NCBI GenBank assembly: GCA_031292355.1
Contig: JARLHI010000061.1
Coordinates: 124,001 to 188,000 of the forward strand
From: Candidatus Obscuribacterales bacterium
GTDB lineage: Bacteria > Cyanobacteriota > Vampirovibrionia > Obscuribacterales > Obscuribacteraceae
Direction: 5' to 3'
Length of the DNA: 64,000 bases
Part shown: positions 17,097-26,640 of the stretch, piece by piece
Layout of the letters: each line of letters begins with the position of its first letter
Numbering within the stretch: the stretch's first letter is position 1
Position numbers and translations under genes: made by a program
The notes under the pieces: model-generated
Told to the model about the DNA's origin: nothing
Seen by the model: the letters and a program-made list of their open reading frames with translations, nothing else
Database searches by the model: none

Positions 17097-17690
17097 TTAG
17101 AGAGCAGCCAGCAGGGCCGGCAGCTTCTTCCGCAGCGAAACGAAGTCGACGAAATCGTCGACAGCAACGGGACGTCCAGCAAGAAACAGCCGATAGACGG
17201 CGAGAATCAGATCTTGCTGTGCGCCGAATTGACTGTCTTTTTCGTCGGCTGTGATGTTGAGATTGCGGACGTCGAAGTAGAAGCAGCGCTTTGCTTCGCC
17301 ATCCTTGGGATGTGGGATGCCGGACACGGTCGCCAGATAAAGGTGGTCGGGCGCGCCGTAATGACCGGTGACCGGGATATCGCGATGTTCTGGCAAGCAG
17401 GTTTCGTGTGACAGCTTGCCCAGAGTGCTTGCGCGAACGTCAGAATATGGGTCGGTCTTAATTGCCCACAGGCTAACGTTATCCAGAGTCGCCGCCATGC
17501 CACCAGCTTCTTGATCCCATTCTTCGAAAACACAATCGAGATGGGTCTGCCGCGGCAATTCGACTCGGCCACCAACGAGAGTCAGGCGACCGTTATGCTT
17601 TTTGGTCTGCTCGATCACATTGACTTCAAACTGGTTGGACGGGTTGAGCGCGATGACGGAGCTCGTGGGGACTGCAAATGAAAACGACAT
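17097..17690 (-). CDS. Nudix-like protein with degenerate Nudix box
   Basis: A 197-residue protein. Residues 35-64 (GRLTLVGGRVELPR, then CVFEEWDQEAGG) follow the Nudix box spacing, but Arg and one Glu of REUXEExGU are replaced, so metal binding may be weakened. Nudix enzymes cut nucleoside diphosphates linked to other groups. First gene of a three-gene minus-strand group with two LOG-like genes. The ATG at 17690 has a GAGGAG-like sequence upstream; the longer frame is disfavoured. A long leader with strong hairpins precedes it. Confidence 0.65.
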   Translation of the reverse strand: MSFSFAVPTSSVIALNPSNQFEVNVIEQTKKHNGRLTLVGGRVELPRQTHLDCVFEEWDQEAGGMAATLDNVSLWAIKTDPYSDVRASTLGKLSHETCLPEHRDIPVTGHYGAPDHLYLATVSGIPHPKDGEAKRCFYFDVRNLNITADEKDSQFGAQQDLILAVYRLFLAGRPVAVDDFVDFVSLRKKLPALLAAL

Positions 17691-18112
17691 GGTGTTACTC
17701 CTCAGTGTGTGAGTTGATTTCGTGGTAAGGCAGTCGCAGTCAATTGAGCCAATGCTGAGCGTGCAGCAGAGTTGGGCTGATTGACTGCGAAAACTGGTGA
17801 TTGGCGCAACTATCGGAAGCCTGTAGCTTCGAACTAAGCGCACAACAGAGACATTAGATGTCTTAACTAAATCTCTGTGTGGGTAGCTATTGGATAGTTT
17901 TTGGACTTATATGGCTTATTCTGGGGGGAAAAGTAAGGGTTGATTTAACCTAGCAAAGAGAACGCTCATATACCAATTAATAAATCTGCAAAATGCCCGA
18001 CAAAACACCGATCTCGGACCTTGAGATCTGAATATTAGTCGTGATTACACGATATAAATCGCAGATGATTACTGGCGAAGCTTGCGTGACCCAAGCTTAT
18101 TAAGCTTCAGAG
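17691..18112 (-). promoter_or_regulatory. Long leader/promoter region of the Nudix-LOG group
   Basis: It holds an imperfect 55-base hairpin (17735-17789; outer arms CGCAGTCAAT/ATTGACTGCG, inner TGCTG/CAGCA), a second stem (ACAGAGA/TCTCTGT near 17847-17880), and on the minus strand TTTTCCCCCCAGAATAAG (around 17923-17940), similar to a sequence upstream of the 43497-44024 gene. Near 18078-18098 AAGCTTG/CAAGCTT forms a stem, probably the terminator of the next gene. No coding frame is convincing. Confidence 0.5.
18078..18098 (-). terminator. Hairpin after the triple YbjQ gene
   Basis: A seven-base perfect stem AAGCTTG/CAAGCTT lies 15 bases after the stop of the gene at 18113. A further AAGCTT lies between them, so alternative pairings exist. 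There is no clear T-run. Confidence 0.4.
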
Positions 18113-19255
18113 TCAATCTGCACTGCCAGAATACATAGCTGGATAACCCATTGGCACTTTGTTGATGAAAGTGTCCTGGTCTTTGATGATTGCCTGCGGA
18201 ATCAGATTTTCTGAGTGTGTCCTAATATTGGGCAGTTTCTTAATCGCTGTGCCAATGGCCAACAACTCGATGATGCCGCCACCGAGGTCGTAAACATAGG
18301 TCTTGACTCCAACGACGTCTTCGCCGCCACAACTGACAGCATCTTCAGCGATCATGCTGATCGCCTTTGTTCTTGCGTGAGAAATCATGTACGTCAGCTC
18401 TTTGATTTCACCACGAACAAAGCTTTTGAACATGGCTTTAATACCGCCAGCGACACCAAGCGAGAACACAGATACGCCAAGCACCAATTTAATTGGACAA
18501 TAGCCAGCGTTGATGACATTCCACATCTCCTCGTTTGTAAGATCGCTCGAGATGGGACGTTCGGTATATTGGGAAGGTAAATCAGGATTGTGAGAGGCCG
18601 TGCCCACCATCAACATCTCCTGTAGCCCACTGACCGGCGAGATGGTTGTTTGTATTCCCAAGACGGCGTTTGCGCCTGCGTCTCTCGCTTCATTGCAAAT
18701 ACGCTCGAGGGCTAGATGTCGGGTTTTATTGAGCATATCGGAGTATTCAACAACCTCGCCGCTTTTCAGACTGCGAAGAGCGCCTGTGATGCCTCCGCCG
18801 ACACCGATGGAATACGCAACATTACCGAAAACAAATTGGACCGGTTGAAAACCACAATCTAACTGACAATAGAGTTCTTGCCCGTTCGAAGAAGTAGAAA
18901 ACAAATTGTCTTTGCGCGGCGCAACACCATCGGTTTTATGGACGCCTGATCCAATCGACAAATATTCAATATTGCTGCTGTGAAAAATCAATTGACTGGT
19001 CACACCGGTAACTCCGGTAGCCCCGTGGACACGCGCTTCTTCCACCATGCGCATATAAGACAACTCACGTCCTTCACGAATAATCTCACTCACTTCATGA
19101 ATTTCGCCGCCTGCAAGCAATTTGAAACTTGATGACAGTCCACCGATAAATCCAAGAGCAAATACACTATTGCCAATAGCCAGGTTCCCAGGTTCATAGC
19201 CTTTTTTCTTCAAGCAAAAAAGTTCGTTTCCCGACAAACCAGTAATGATAGGCAT
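18113..19255 (-). CDS. Triple YbjQ (UPF0145)-domain protein
   Basis: A 380-residue protein made of three copies of a roughly 105-residue domain. Each has the series GYEPGNLAIGNSVFALGFIG, a Gly-rich turn, GEIHEVSEIIREGRELSYMRM and GATGVTGVTSQ, matching the YbjQ/UPF0145 family (a pentameric fold sometimes called a heavy-metal-binding domain; function unknown). Most family members have one domain; three in one chain should fold as a pseudo-oligomer. The start is ATG 19255 because GGAGAAG lies five bases upstream; the earlier in-frame start lacks one. Confidence 0.8.
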   Translation of the reverse strand: MPIITGLSGNELFCLKKKGYEPGNLAIGNSVFALGFIGGLSSSFKLLAGGEIHEVSEIIREGRELSYMRMVEEARVHGATGVTGVTSQLIFHSSNIEYLSIGSGVHKTDGVAPRKDNLFSTSSNGQELYCQLDCGFQPVQFVFGNVAYSIGVGGGITGALRSLKSGEVVEYSDMLNKTRHLALERICNEARDAGANAVLGIQTTISPVSGLQEMLMVGTASHNPDLPSQYTERPISSDLTNEEMWNVINAGYCPIKLVLGVSVFSLGVAGGIKAMFKSFVRGEIKELTYMISHARTKAISMIAEDAVSCGGEDVVGVKTYVYDLGGGIIELLAIGTAIKKLPNIRTHSENLIPQAIIKDQDTFINKVPMGYPAMYSGSAD

Positions 19256-19645
19256 TTTCTTCTCCGGTGGAAATTCAATCAAATTACAAGTGTCTACAAT
19301 AACAGACAAAAGGTTCTAATTAATTTCGCACAATGCGACAAATTTCGTCAGCAAGTTTCGAAAGAAACTCAAGGCGATTTGGATGCGGATCTAAAACCTG
19401 AGACGGGGAGTTCATTCATGAAAGTAGAATGACCGGCGCCTTCAGCCCGAGGCAAGCATTGCAAAATGGGGTGCAACAACCCTACAATTGTACTTGGCAA
19501 TGGACTCTAACAGCGGTAAATGGCGCCGAGGATTTCCACCACGACCGACAGAAAACAGGACCGTGCGAATCGGTTCCCCGCTTCGCAAACCGTGACGTCG
19601 AACGAGTCCGAGCCGTCGCTGAGCCGTGATGTGCAGCCACGCAAT
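19256..19645. other. Intergenic region, nothing recognised
   Basis: About 390 bases between two minus-strand genes. It must hold the promoter of the YbjQ gene and the 3' end of the kinase transcript. No RNA gene, repeat or convincing frame was seen. Confidence 0.4.
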
Positions 19646-21058
19646 TTATCCTCCATCGCTAGATGCCGGTATTTCAAACCAAAACTCTGCCCCAGCGCCG
19701 ATTGCAGTTAAAACACCGATGCGGCCGCCATGCTCTTCTACAATCGCTTTACTGATTGCTAAACCAAGCCCGGTTCCACCTTTGACCCGAGCATCAGTTT
19801 GGTCCAATTGTCGAAATTTCTGAAACAATTTTGATAGATCTTCTTCTTTAATTCCTGGACCGCTATCCTTGACGGCGAAACGAACTTTTGTCGAAGATGC
19901 GCTGTTAACCATGATCATTACAGAATCGTTCGGTCGAGAAAATTTGATTGCATTTGATATCAGGTTTAATAACACCTGCAGCAATTTATCATAATCGCCA
20001 AAAATGGTTCTTTCCGAATCAATCTCTGAAGCAAGCAAAATTTTATTTTGTTCAGCGAACGTAGCCGCGCACTCGCAGGCCTGCACTATCATTTGGGCAA
20101 CGGAAAATTCAGTTTTTTCCAACACGAATTGACCATCTTCGATTTTCTTGATGTCCAACAAGTCACTCACAAGCCTAATGAGACGATCCGTCTCAGCTAG
20201 CCCAATCTTAACGAGATGGCTTGCCCGATCAGAAACCTCACCAACGACACCTCCATCAATAAGACCCAGCGCAGCCTTGATCGACGTTAAAGGTGTCCTT
20301 AGCTCATGCGATATCGTTGAATGAAACTCGCTCACTCTGATTTCGGAGACCTTTTTCTCAGTAATATCTGCAGTCACACCACAAATTCCTGCACGTTTAC
20401 CATGCACATCAACTAGTGGGCTCAAACGAGCCCAGAGCCATCGTAATTGACCCTGTGAATTAAATATTCGATATTCCAAATCACAAGAATAATCAACTTT
20501 GCGCTGACGTCTTATCAAGTCAGCCAGCATCTTTCTGTCGTCCGGATGTACGCTGGCGAAAAACTGCCTAGGGTACGCAAAAAGACTATCGAGAGAGCGT
20601 CCGTAAATTGTCTCATATGCGCGGCTAACGTAGATGGGCATAGTACCCGCCGGATTAGTAATCCAAAAAATTTCGTTGATATTGTCAGACATTTGGCGAA
20701 ATCTGTCTTCGATTTGCATCGAGAGTTCGGCTCTCGCTGCTTCTTCCATCGCCAAACTTATCACCAGAAAATTCAGCGGCTCACTGCGCAAATTTAAGCG
20801 ATTTACGAAGCAAAGAATAGGAACCGTTGTTCCATCTTTTCGCTGCCCAGTCAAAATCTCTTTTCTAGTGGATGTCCTGGTACCAGCCTGATTGAATAAC
20901 CTTGAGGATTTACACCCTGGAATAAAATCCTCCAGATTTCTACCGACCATATGGTCTAAATTGCAATCAAAAAACGATGCACCGATTTCATCAACGGTCA
21001 AAATATTTAACTCAAAATCGTATGCAATTAAACCCTGACGGTCTTCTGTCGATTGCAC
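19646..21058 (-). CDS. PAS-domain sensor histidine kinase
   Basis: A 470-residue soluble kinase. Two PAS domains (about 5-105 and 120-235; the second ends with RLSPLVDVHGKRAGICGVTA) are followed by the HisKA box FHSTISHELRTPLTSIKA with phospho-His251, then HATPase motifs N (NLISNAIKFS), G1 (DSGPGIKEEDLSKLFQKFRQ) and G2 (KGGTGLGLAISKAIVEEHGG). No membrane segment is seen, so it senses an internal signal. Start GTG 21058 with GAAGAGG five bases upstream. It is the last gene of a minus-strand series with a response regulator upstream at 24914-25564, its likely partner. Confidence 0.92.
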   Translation of the reverse strand: MQSTEDRQGLIAYDFELNILTVDEIGASFFDCNLDHMVGRNLEDFIPGCKSSRLFNQAGTRTSTRKEILTGQRKDGTTVPILCFVNRLNLRSEPLNFLVISLAMEEAARAELSMQIEDRFRQMSDNINEIFWITNPAGTMPIYVSRAYETIYGRSLDSLFAYPRQFFASVHPDDRKMLADLIRRQRKVDYSCDLEYRIFNSQGQLRWLWARLSPLVDVHGKRAGICGVTADITEKKVSEIRVSEFHSTISHELRTPLTSIKAALGLIDGGVVGEVSDRASHLVKIGLAETDRLIRLVSDLLDIKKIEDGQFVLEKTEFSVAQMIVQACECAATFAEQNKILLASEIDSERTIFGDYDKLLQVLLNLISNAIKFSRPNDSVMIMVNSASSTKVRFAVKDSGPGIKEEDLSKLFQKFRQLDQTDARVKGGTGLGLAISKAIVEEHGGRIGVLTAIGAGAEFWFEIPASSDGG

Positions 21059-21112
21059 TAAAGCCTCTTCATTTATCAGTTGCTCGGACCTTGCGCCACT
21101 GTCTAAGATTTT

Positions 21113-21382
21113 CTACAGACACTCAAATTGTACAGGTTTTTGGTTTTGGATCGCTAGAACACAGCTCAGCACCTCTCGGAAGTATTTCAAAGACATTGAA
21201 AAACGTCCTTGTCCCAAATCGACGACACCTTCCAGGGTGTGCACACTATCGTCATCAGACAAACCGGTATTGCAACTATCTTCTAGCAGCTGTTTAGGTC
21301 GGCTGTCTGGGGTGTTCAAGACGATTGGCGGCAACTCTGATTGGATGTCATTGGAGATAATACCCAGCGCGATATCACCCAT
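21113..21382 (-). CDS. Small unknown protein, overlapping the SNF2 stop
   Basis: An 89-residue frame whose ATG at 21382 overlaps the last codons of the SNF2 gene (GATGGGTGA), an arrangement typical of translational coupling, and whose stop precedes the kinase start by 54 bases. The protein is acidic in the first half (LLEDSCNTGLSDDDSVHTLE) and has no recognised domain. Evidence is its position only; it could be a chance frame. Confidence 0.45.
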   Translation of the reverse strand: MGDIALGIISNDIQSELPPIVLNTPDSRPKQLLEDSCNTGLSDDDSVHTLEGVVDLGQGRFSMSLKYFREVLSCVLAIQNQKPVQFECL

Positions 21383-24300
21383 CCAGCGGCGCAAGCAATG
21401 CTTCCAGATCGCTTTCACTGAAATTAAGGCTGACATTGCCCTTCTCGTCATAAATACTGCCCGCCAACTGTCGTTTACGTGACTGCATATCAAGCATTTT
21501 CTGCTCAATTGTTCCCTGAGCGATTAGCTTATATACGAAAACAGTCTTGGTTTGACCAATGCGATGGGCTCTATCAGTTGCTTGCTCCTCGGCTGCAGGA
21601 TTCCACCAGGGATCGTAATGTATGACCACGTCAGCAGCAGTTAAATTCAAACCGGTACCACCAGCTTTCAGACTGATCAAAAACACCTGGGCTTCGCCTT
21701 CTTGAAATTCCCGTACTGGTTTTCTACGGTCACGGGTAGCACCAGTTATGGTGACAAATTTGAATTCACGTTCAGTCAATTCGGCGGCAATCAAATCAAG
21801 CATGCTCGTGAATTGCGAAAATACTAAAACTTTGCGCTCTTCATCTCGCAGTTGTTCAAGCATCACTAAGAGTTCATCAAGCTTGTCTGATTGCGTCACT
21901 TTTCTTGCCGCCGTCAGTTTGACCAGACGCGGATCACAGCAAACCTGTCTAAGCTTCAAGAGAGCGTCCAAGATCATGATATGACTGTGCTTGAATCCCT
22001 TTTGAGCGATTTCTTTTCGAATTTGCTTACTCGACGCCAGTCGCACAATTTCATAAAGGTCACGCTGCGAACCGCCAAGCTCAATTTTTTGTTCGATGTA
22101 TATTTTCTCTGGCAGTTCTTTTGCAACTTCTTGCTTGGTTCGACGCAAAACAAAGGGTCGAATACGCCGCGCCAGCAGCTGTTTTCTTTCGGTACTGCCC
22201 TCTCGCTCAATCGGATTGCGAAAGGTGTCACGAAAGCGAGTTTGATCTCCTAAAATGCCCGGTAATAGGAATTGAAATTGAGACCACAATTCGCCAAGAT
22301 GATTTTCGACAGGTGTGCCACTGAGACAGAACCTGTATTTGGCTTTGAGACTGCGAGCAGCCTGGGACAATTTAGTAGCATGATTTTTAATCGCCTGTGC
22401 TTCGTCAAGCGCGATACCTTGCCACTCTATGTTGTTCAGAGAATCGACGTCACGGTGCAATATTGGATACGTTGTAATGACTAGATCCGCCTTTTTCATT
22501 TCTGCCGTAACCGCACTTCGATCCTTGCCGTGAAAAGACATGACTTTTAGATGCGGCGCAAATTTCTCGCATTCGGCAAGCCAATTTGGCAAAACAGTAG
22601 TCGGACAAACAACTAGAAAAGGCGCAGTCAATTTTCTATTTTCTTTCTGCAAACACACATGAGCAAGTAGCTGAACTGTTTTTCCAAGACCCATGTCATC
22701 AGCGAGAATGCCGCCCAACTCCTGCTCGGCCAGTATTTGCAGCCAGCTTAGCCCCTCTAGCTGATAAGGACGCAATGTGGTGCCAAAATTTCTAGGCGCA
22801 TCTACAAGTTCAATCTTGTGCAACTTTTTCACGCGTTCAACCAGATCGAAAATCTTCTTCGCGCCTACCCAGGGGGCTTGCGCGAGACCAGCATCAGCAA
22901 ACAACTGAGACACTTGCAACACAGAGACGTCAGTCGCGTCTTTAAATGACCTGCCTTTGAACATTTCTTCCAGAGAAAGAAGCAACCCACGTATGCGCTC
23001 AAATGGCAGTGTGACTACGCCTCCGTCGGCAAGATTGGCAACGAATTTGCCTTTGTAATTCAATTGTTCAATTGAGTCGCTGATATTTCCAGCATTAGCA
23101 AGTCCTCGAATGGCAGATAGCAAAACCGGCAATAGTGCGACTTTTTTACCACTAATGTCGATATTCAGAGCAAGGGAAAACCACCAGTTTCGCTCATTGG
23201 AGACCTCCATTTCAAGGTCTTCAAACTCGATTGCATTAGGCTGAATTTGATCTTCAGTCAGTTCTGAGATTTGAAAGCCGAGTTGTCGCAGGTGAGCAAT
23301 TTCATCACTGTCGAAATCCAACCACTGCTGGGGACTTGTCTGAACAAAATATCTCTCCATCTTGCCAGATTGATAGAGTGAAGATTCAATATCCTCTATT
23401 TTAATTTCAACAAAGCCTCGCTCGAGTAATGCCTCACCCATTTTTTCACCAGCATTTTCATCATATTTCTCTACGATAATTGGCCCATTTACTTTTTCGA
23501 CAGCGGGCGCCTGGAGCACTCTTTCAAAGGCAGGAGAAAGAGTAAGGGCACGCAACTGCTCTCCGGCGGCCGCAAAAACTTTGCTTCCTGAATGCAACGG
23601 CTTGAGCGTGCGAACACTCTCAAGTTTTAGAACTGGAGCTGGAGCAATCATCTTCACCACCACAGGAAGAGCTCCTGGAGGAGCTGGAATGCGATCCGCC
23701 AGCTCAAGCTCATTGAGTGACACCGACATGATCGATGCCTCTTTTGCTGTAGCCGGAGGCATGAGCAGAATCGCATCGAGCGCGTCAGCGTTTATGTCAG
23801 ATGTGACAGGTCCACAGAGATTTTCGTCGAGATCAAGATACCATGGTGTATTCCAGCGTAGACAGTGAATGCGCCTCGATTCACCCTTTTCAGTCGACCC
23901 AAGAGCTTCCATTTGCAAACGAAAAGTATTGTCTGTCTCATTTTTCCAGGCAAGCTGTCCCTTTAGTCTAGGTCCCAATTTAAGCGGACGCGAATATTGC
24001 TTGGGAAGATAACAACGCCCGCTTTGCAAAACACGTTTGAATAAAACCTCGAACAATTCAGGATGGATACGCCTGGAATCCCGTGAATAATAGAAATTAC
24101 TGGAGCCATGCGATTCCACTGTCTGCCATAGTTTTGCAATCTCGAGATCTTCGGGACTGGCGTATGCAGGCGGCTGAGATTCAAGCAATCGTTCGATGGC
24201 AAACGGCGTTTCCAGACCGAATTCGCCATCAGCGAGCAAAGACATACCGCGCATTGCAATTGATGGACGCGTGCGCCAATTGTCTGGCTCAATAACATAA

Positions 24301-24773
24301 ATCAGCGTAGTCCGTGGTTTGTATGTTTTTGAAGGACGCACCGATGACGGAGGCAATGAGCTTGCCCGTTCTGGGTCAACAGACTCACCATGCAAAAGTT
24401 CGGCCAGCTCTTCGAGCTTCAAGCGCATGCCGCGTGAGAGTCCAGAATTTTGCGTTTCGCCATCTTGCACAGCATCGAGCGAGTCTATGTAAGTCAAAAG
24501 CAAAGCCGCTGCATGCTTGCAATCGACACCCACCGGGCACGAGCAGCGCGATAGTTTCACCTCTGTATTGTGATTTTTTAAATGCAGATGCGTGCGATAA
24601 ACATTTCCTCCGGTGCCGCTAACGGTTGCCTCAAGATGTTCATCGGTATTAAAGAACCAATGCAAAACCTTCTTTCGCCGTTTGTAATCTTCGCCTTTAG
24701 CAATCGTCCTGTCGTCGAAATAGAGAATTAGGTGATTTTTGCTGGGCTTGGCGTTGTATCGAGGGTTGGACAT
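21375..24773 (-). CDS. Large SWIM-domain SNF2 helicase
   Basis: An 1132-residue paralogue of the helicase at 12736. N-terminal SWIM zinc motif CSCPVGVDCKH (residues 77-87); a long middle region of about 500 residues with no clear motif; then the SNF2 core with DDMGLGKT near residue 695, LDEAQAIKNH, LSGTPVENHLGELWS, LKAGGTGLNLTAAD and TDRAHRIGQTKTVF. The two helicases are nearly superimposable over the C-terminal 500 residues, so they arose by duplication. The Shine-Dalgarno sequence is weak. It lies between the response regulator and the kinase on the same strand. Confidence 0.92.
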   Translation of the reverse strand: MSNPRYNAKPSKNHLILYFDDRTIAKGEDYKRRKKVLHWFFNTDEHLEATVSGTGGNVYRTHLHLKNHNTEVKLSRCSCPVGVDCKHAAALLLTYIDSLDAVQDGETQNSGLSRGMRLKLEELAELLHGESVDPERASSLPPSSVRPSKTYKPRTTLIYVIEPDNWRTRPSIAMRGMSLLADGEFGLETPFAIERLLESQPPAYASPEDLEIAKLWQTVESHGSSNFYYSRDSRRIHPELFEVLFKRVLQSGRCYLPKQYSRPLKLGPRLKGQLAWKNETDNTFRLQMEALGSTEKGESRRIHCLRWNTPWYLDLDENLCGPVTSDINADALDAILLMPPATAKEASIMSVSLNELELADRIPAPPGALPVVVKMIAPAPVLKLESVRTLKPLHSGSKVFAAAGEQLRALTLSPAFERVLQAPAVEKVNGPIIVEKYDENAGEKMGEALLERGFVEIKIEDIESSLYQSGKMERYFVQTSPQQWLDFDSDEIAHLRQLGFQISELTEDQIQPNAIEFEDLEMEVSNERNWWFSLALNIDISGKKVALLPVLLSAIRGLANAGNISDSIEQLNYKGKFVANLADGGVVTLPFERIRGLLLSLEEMFKGRSFKDATDVSVLQVSQLFADAGLAQAPWVGAKKIFDLVERVKKLHKIELVDAPRNFGTTLRPYQLEGLSWLQILAEQELGGILADDMGLGKTVQLLAHVCLQKENRKLTAPFLVVCPTTVLPNWLAECEKFAPHLKVMSFHGKDRSAVTAEMKKADLVITTYPILHRDVDSLNNIEWQGIALDEAQAIKNHATKLSQAARSLKAKYRFCLSGTPVENHLGELWSQFQFLLPGILGDQTRFRDTFRNPIEREGSTERKQLLARRIRPFVLRRTKQEVAKELPEKIYIEQKIELGGSQRDLYEIVRLASSKQIRKEIAQKGFKHSHIMILDALLKLRQVCCDPRLVKLTAARKVTQSDKLDELLVMLEQLRDEERKVLVFSQFTSMLDLIAAELTEREFKFVTITGATRDRRKPVREFQEGEAQVFLISLKAGGTGLNLTAADVVIHYDPWWNPAAEEQATDRAHRIGQTKTVFVYKLIAQGTIEQKMLDMQSRKRQLAGSIYDEKGNVSLNFSESDLEALLAPLDG

Positions 24774-24913
24774 TTATCACTTTAGCAATCGAAATTGCGT
24801 GACCAAAAACGGATTAACAACAGGATTATAGAGCACTTTTTACTCACCTGGCACTGTTTCCAGCTGAAGCCCGGGTTACAAATGAACCATTGATACTACA
24901 GGCGGTGCATAAT

Positions 24914-25564
24914 TCAGGAATGGTCCGGACGGTCATCCCGTCGCAATTTATCCCAATCAACGCTCTGCATTTTCTTCAACATTGAACGAATATTGTCAGT
25001 CACGTTTTCGGCTGAATCATTCATTTTGCCGGCGATTTGTTGCTTGCTCAGTCCGTCGACGATGCCTTCAAGCACTGTTAACTCCAAGGGCGAAAAATCA
25101 GGTACGGTCATTGACGGCGAGATCTTGTTCAATTTTTGGCGTGAAACATAGTCGTGTAAGAAATCATTGGCAACAGCTGTATCAAGCCAGACCTTGCCGG
25201 CAACTACTGCCTGGATGGCCCGGCGCAGTTCCTCGCCAATTGCCCCTTTCAAACAATATCCGTCTGCTCCTGCGCCAAGTGCCGCGCACACCTCCGATTC
25301 CTCGCCATGCGCAGTGAACATGAGAACCTTAATTTCAGGCTGATTTTCCTTAATCCTTCTGACAGCCTCAATACCGTCCATACCCGGCAAAACGAGATCC
25401 ATTAAAACGACATCCGGACCACAACTTTGCGCAAGCCTCACGGCGCCAGACCCGTCTACTGCTTCGCCCACCACCTGCATATCGGGCATACGGTCCAGAG
25501 CGAGCTTGAGACCGCGGCGAGTAAATTCTTGATCTTCAACAATAATGATCGTAGTTTGCGACAT
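24914..25564 (-). CDS. NarL/LuxR-type response regulator
   Basis: A 216-residue regulator: receiver domain with the acidic pair (IIIVEDQEFTRRG), phosphoacceptor Asp56 (DVVLMDLVLPGMDG), Thr and Lys of the switch (LMFTAHGEE, DGYCLKGA), then a LuxR-type helix-turn-helix (FSPLELTVLEGIVDGLSKQQIAGKM, ending NIRSMLKKM). The HTH is somewhat divergent, with EN in place of the usual TVK. ATG 25564 is chosen; an upstream TTG adds three residues. It is first in the minus-strand series RR, SNF2, small gene, kinase. Confidence 0.9.
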   Translation of the reverse strand: MSQTTIIIVEDQEFTRRGLKLALDRMPDMQVVGEAVDGSGAVRLAQSCGPDVVLMDLVLPGMDGIEAVRRIKENQPEIKVLMFTAHGEESEVCAALGAGADGYCLKGAIGEELRRAIQAVVAGKVWLDTAVANDFLHDYVSRQKLNKISPSMTVPDFSPLELTVLEGIVDGLSKQQIAGKMNDSAENVTDNIRSMLKKMQSVDWDKLRRDDRPDHS

Positions 25565-26066
25565 TCTGTTCAAAATCCCTAACTGAAATCGCCCCTAAAA
25601 AATACGCTGCATGAAGACCACGAACCATCGTGACACTCAGGGTCTGTGGGGAAAGTATGCCCGCGGGCTGGCTGGCACTAACGCTTGCCCCTGCCTCTAG
25701 TATAGCCACGTTTGCGCAAACTAGACGAGGGTTTACGAACAAAACTTTTCGAACAAAACCGCGTAGTAACCGCAAAAACTATGCAGGAAGCCTCTTTGCG
25801 AGCGCATTCGCATTTTGCTAGGAAAAGACAACGTTTATTCCTGCTGAGAAGCCATCTCACTAGACACAAGGGAAGTACATCCCCAGAAATCAACAACTTA
25901 CAGCTAGCAAATTGAATTGGCACCCAGCCAGTCGTCCAAAGAGCGACTCGAATTGTATGTAAACGCCTGAACACAGTTAGCAATCTGAAGTTCAGCAGCT
26001 CGCTTGCGCCTTCTCGCAAACGGCTCTGGCTTTGGCGCGCCAAGTTATTACATTTGAGGATAAAAA
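25565..26066. other. Intergenic region, no gene supported
   Basis: About 500 bases between divergent genes. It must contain the promoters for the response regulator (minus) and the acidic protein (plus). I see no RNA gene or repeat. Long frames that cross it on the minus strand continue through the acidic gene and are shadows of it. Confidence 0.4.
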
Positions 26067-26519
26067 ATGAACTTGAACACCACACCCCAATCACAGCCAG
26101 CAACGTCCACATCCCTTTACAAAATCCGCAAGGATTTGAGGAACACAACTTTCCCTGCAAGCTTTGAAAGTATTCGGTCCGAATCTGACGAAGATGTAGA
26201 CGAGGAGGACCATGAGGAGGAGGAGGAGGAGGACAAAGACCAGAAAGAAGAAGATGAGGATGAGGATGACCCAGATTATTCTGACGACTCTGATGATCAA
26301 GATCAGTCGGACAATGACTCGGATTCAGACGAACCAGATTCAGATGCCAGCAATGACAGCGACGATGTCGACATCGATCTCGGTTATGGCGCAGAAAATG
26401 ACGAACCATCTGGATTTGCACCGCCGACACTGTTTCAAAATCCAATCATTTTCTATCGCGGATACGCGACTCAGGACGATTTAGACCAACACGGACTTTC
26501 GGCAATCAAAGCTCTCTAA
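26067..26519 (+). CDS. Highly acidic low-complexity protein
   Basis: A 150-residue protein. Residues 36-125 are mostly Asp, Glu and Ser (EEDHEEEEEEDKDQKEEDED, then DSDSDEPDSDASNDSDD), giving a very low isoelectric point and certain disorder. A short N-terminal basic part and a C-terminal hydrophobic part (PPTLFQNPIIFYRGYATQDD) flank it. Such polyanions can bind cations or mimic nucleic acid; the role here is unknown. GAGGA sits seven bases before the ATG, supporting expression. The two-HTH protein follows on the same strand. Confidence 0.7.
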   Translation: MNLNTTPQSQPATSTSLYKIRKDLRNTTFPASFESIRSESDEDVDEEDHEEEEEEDKDQKEEDEDEDDPDYSDDSDDQDQSDNDSDSDEPDSDASNDSDDVDIDLGYGAENDEPSGFAPPTLFQNPIIFYRGYATQDDLDQHGLSAIKAL

Positions 26520-26640
26520 ATTTAGCCATATCTCGCCATACCAGCACATTGAAAATCCTATGTGCTGGTTTTTGTGCGGCTTCTGTCAGCGGCGCACCAT
26601 ATGCGCCATCAAAACAATTTCCCAATTGAGGACCGCTCAT

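Noticed and set aside
25678-26445. A 255-codon minus-strand frame
   Set aside because: Its first part is the complement of the Asp/Glu-rich gene, giving an artificial His/Pro/Leu-rich chain.
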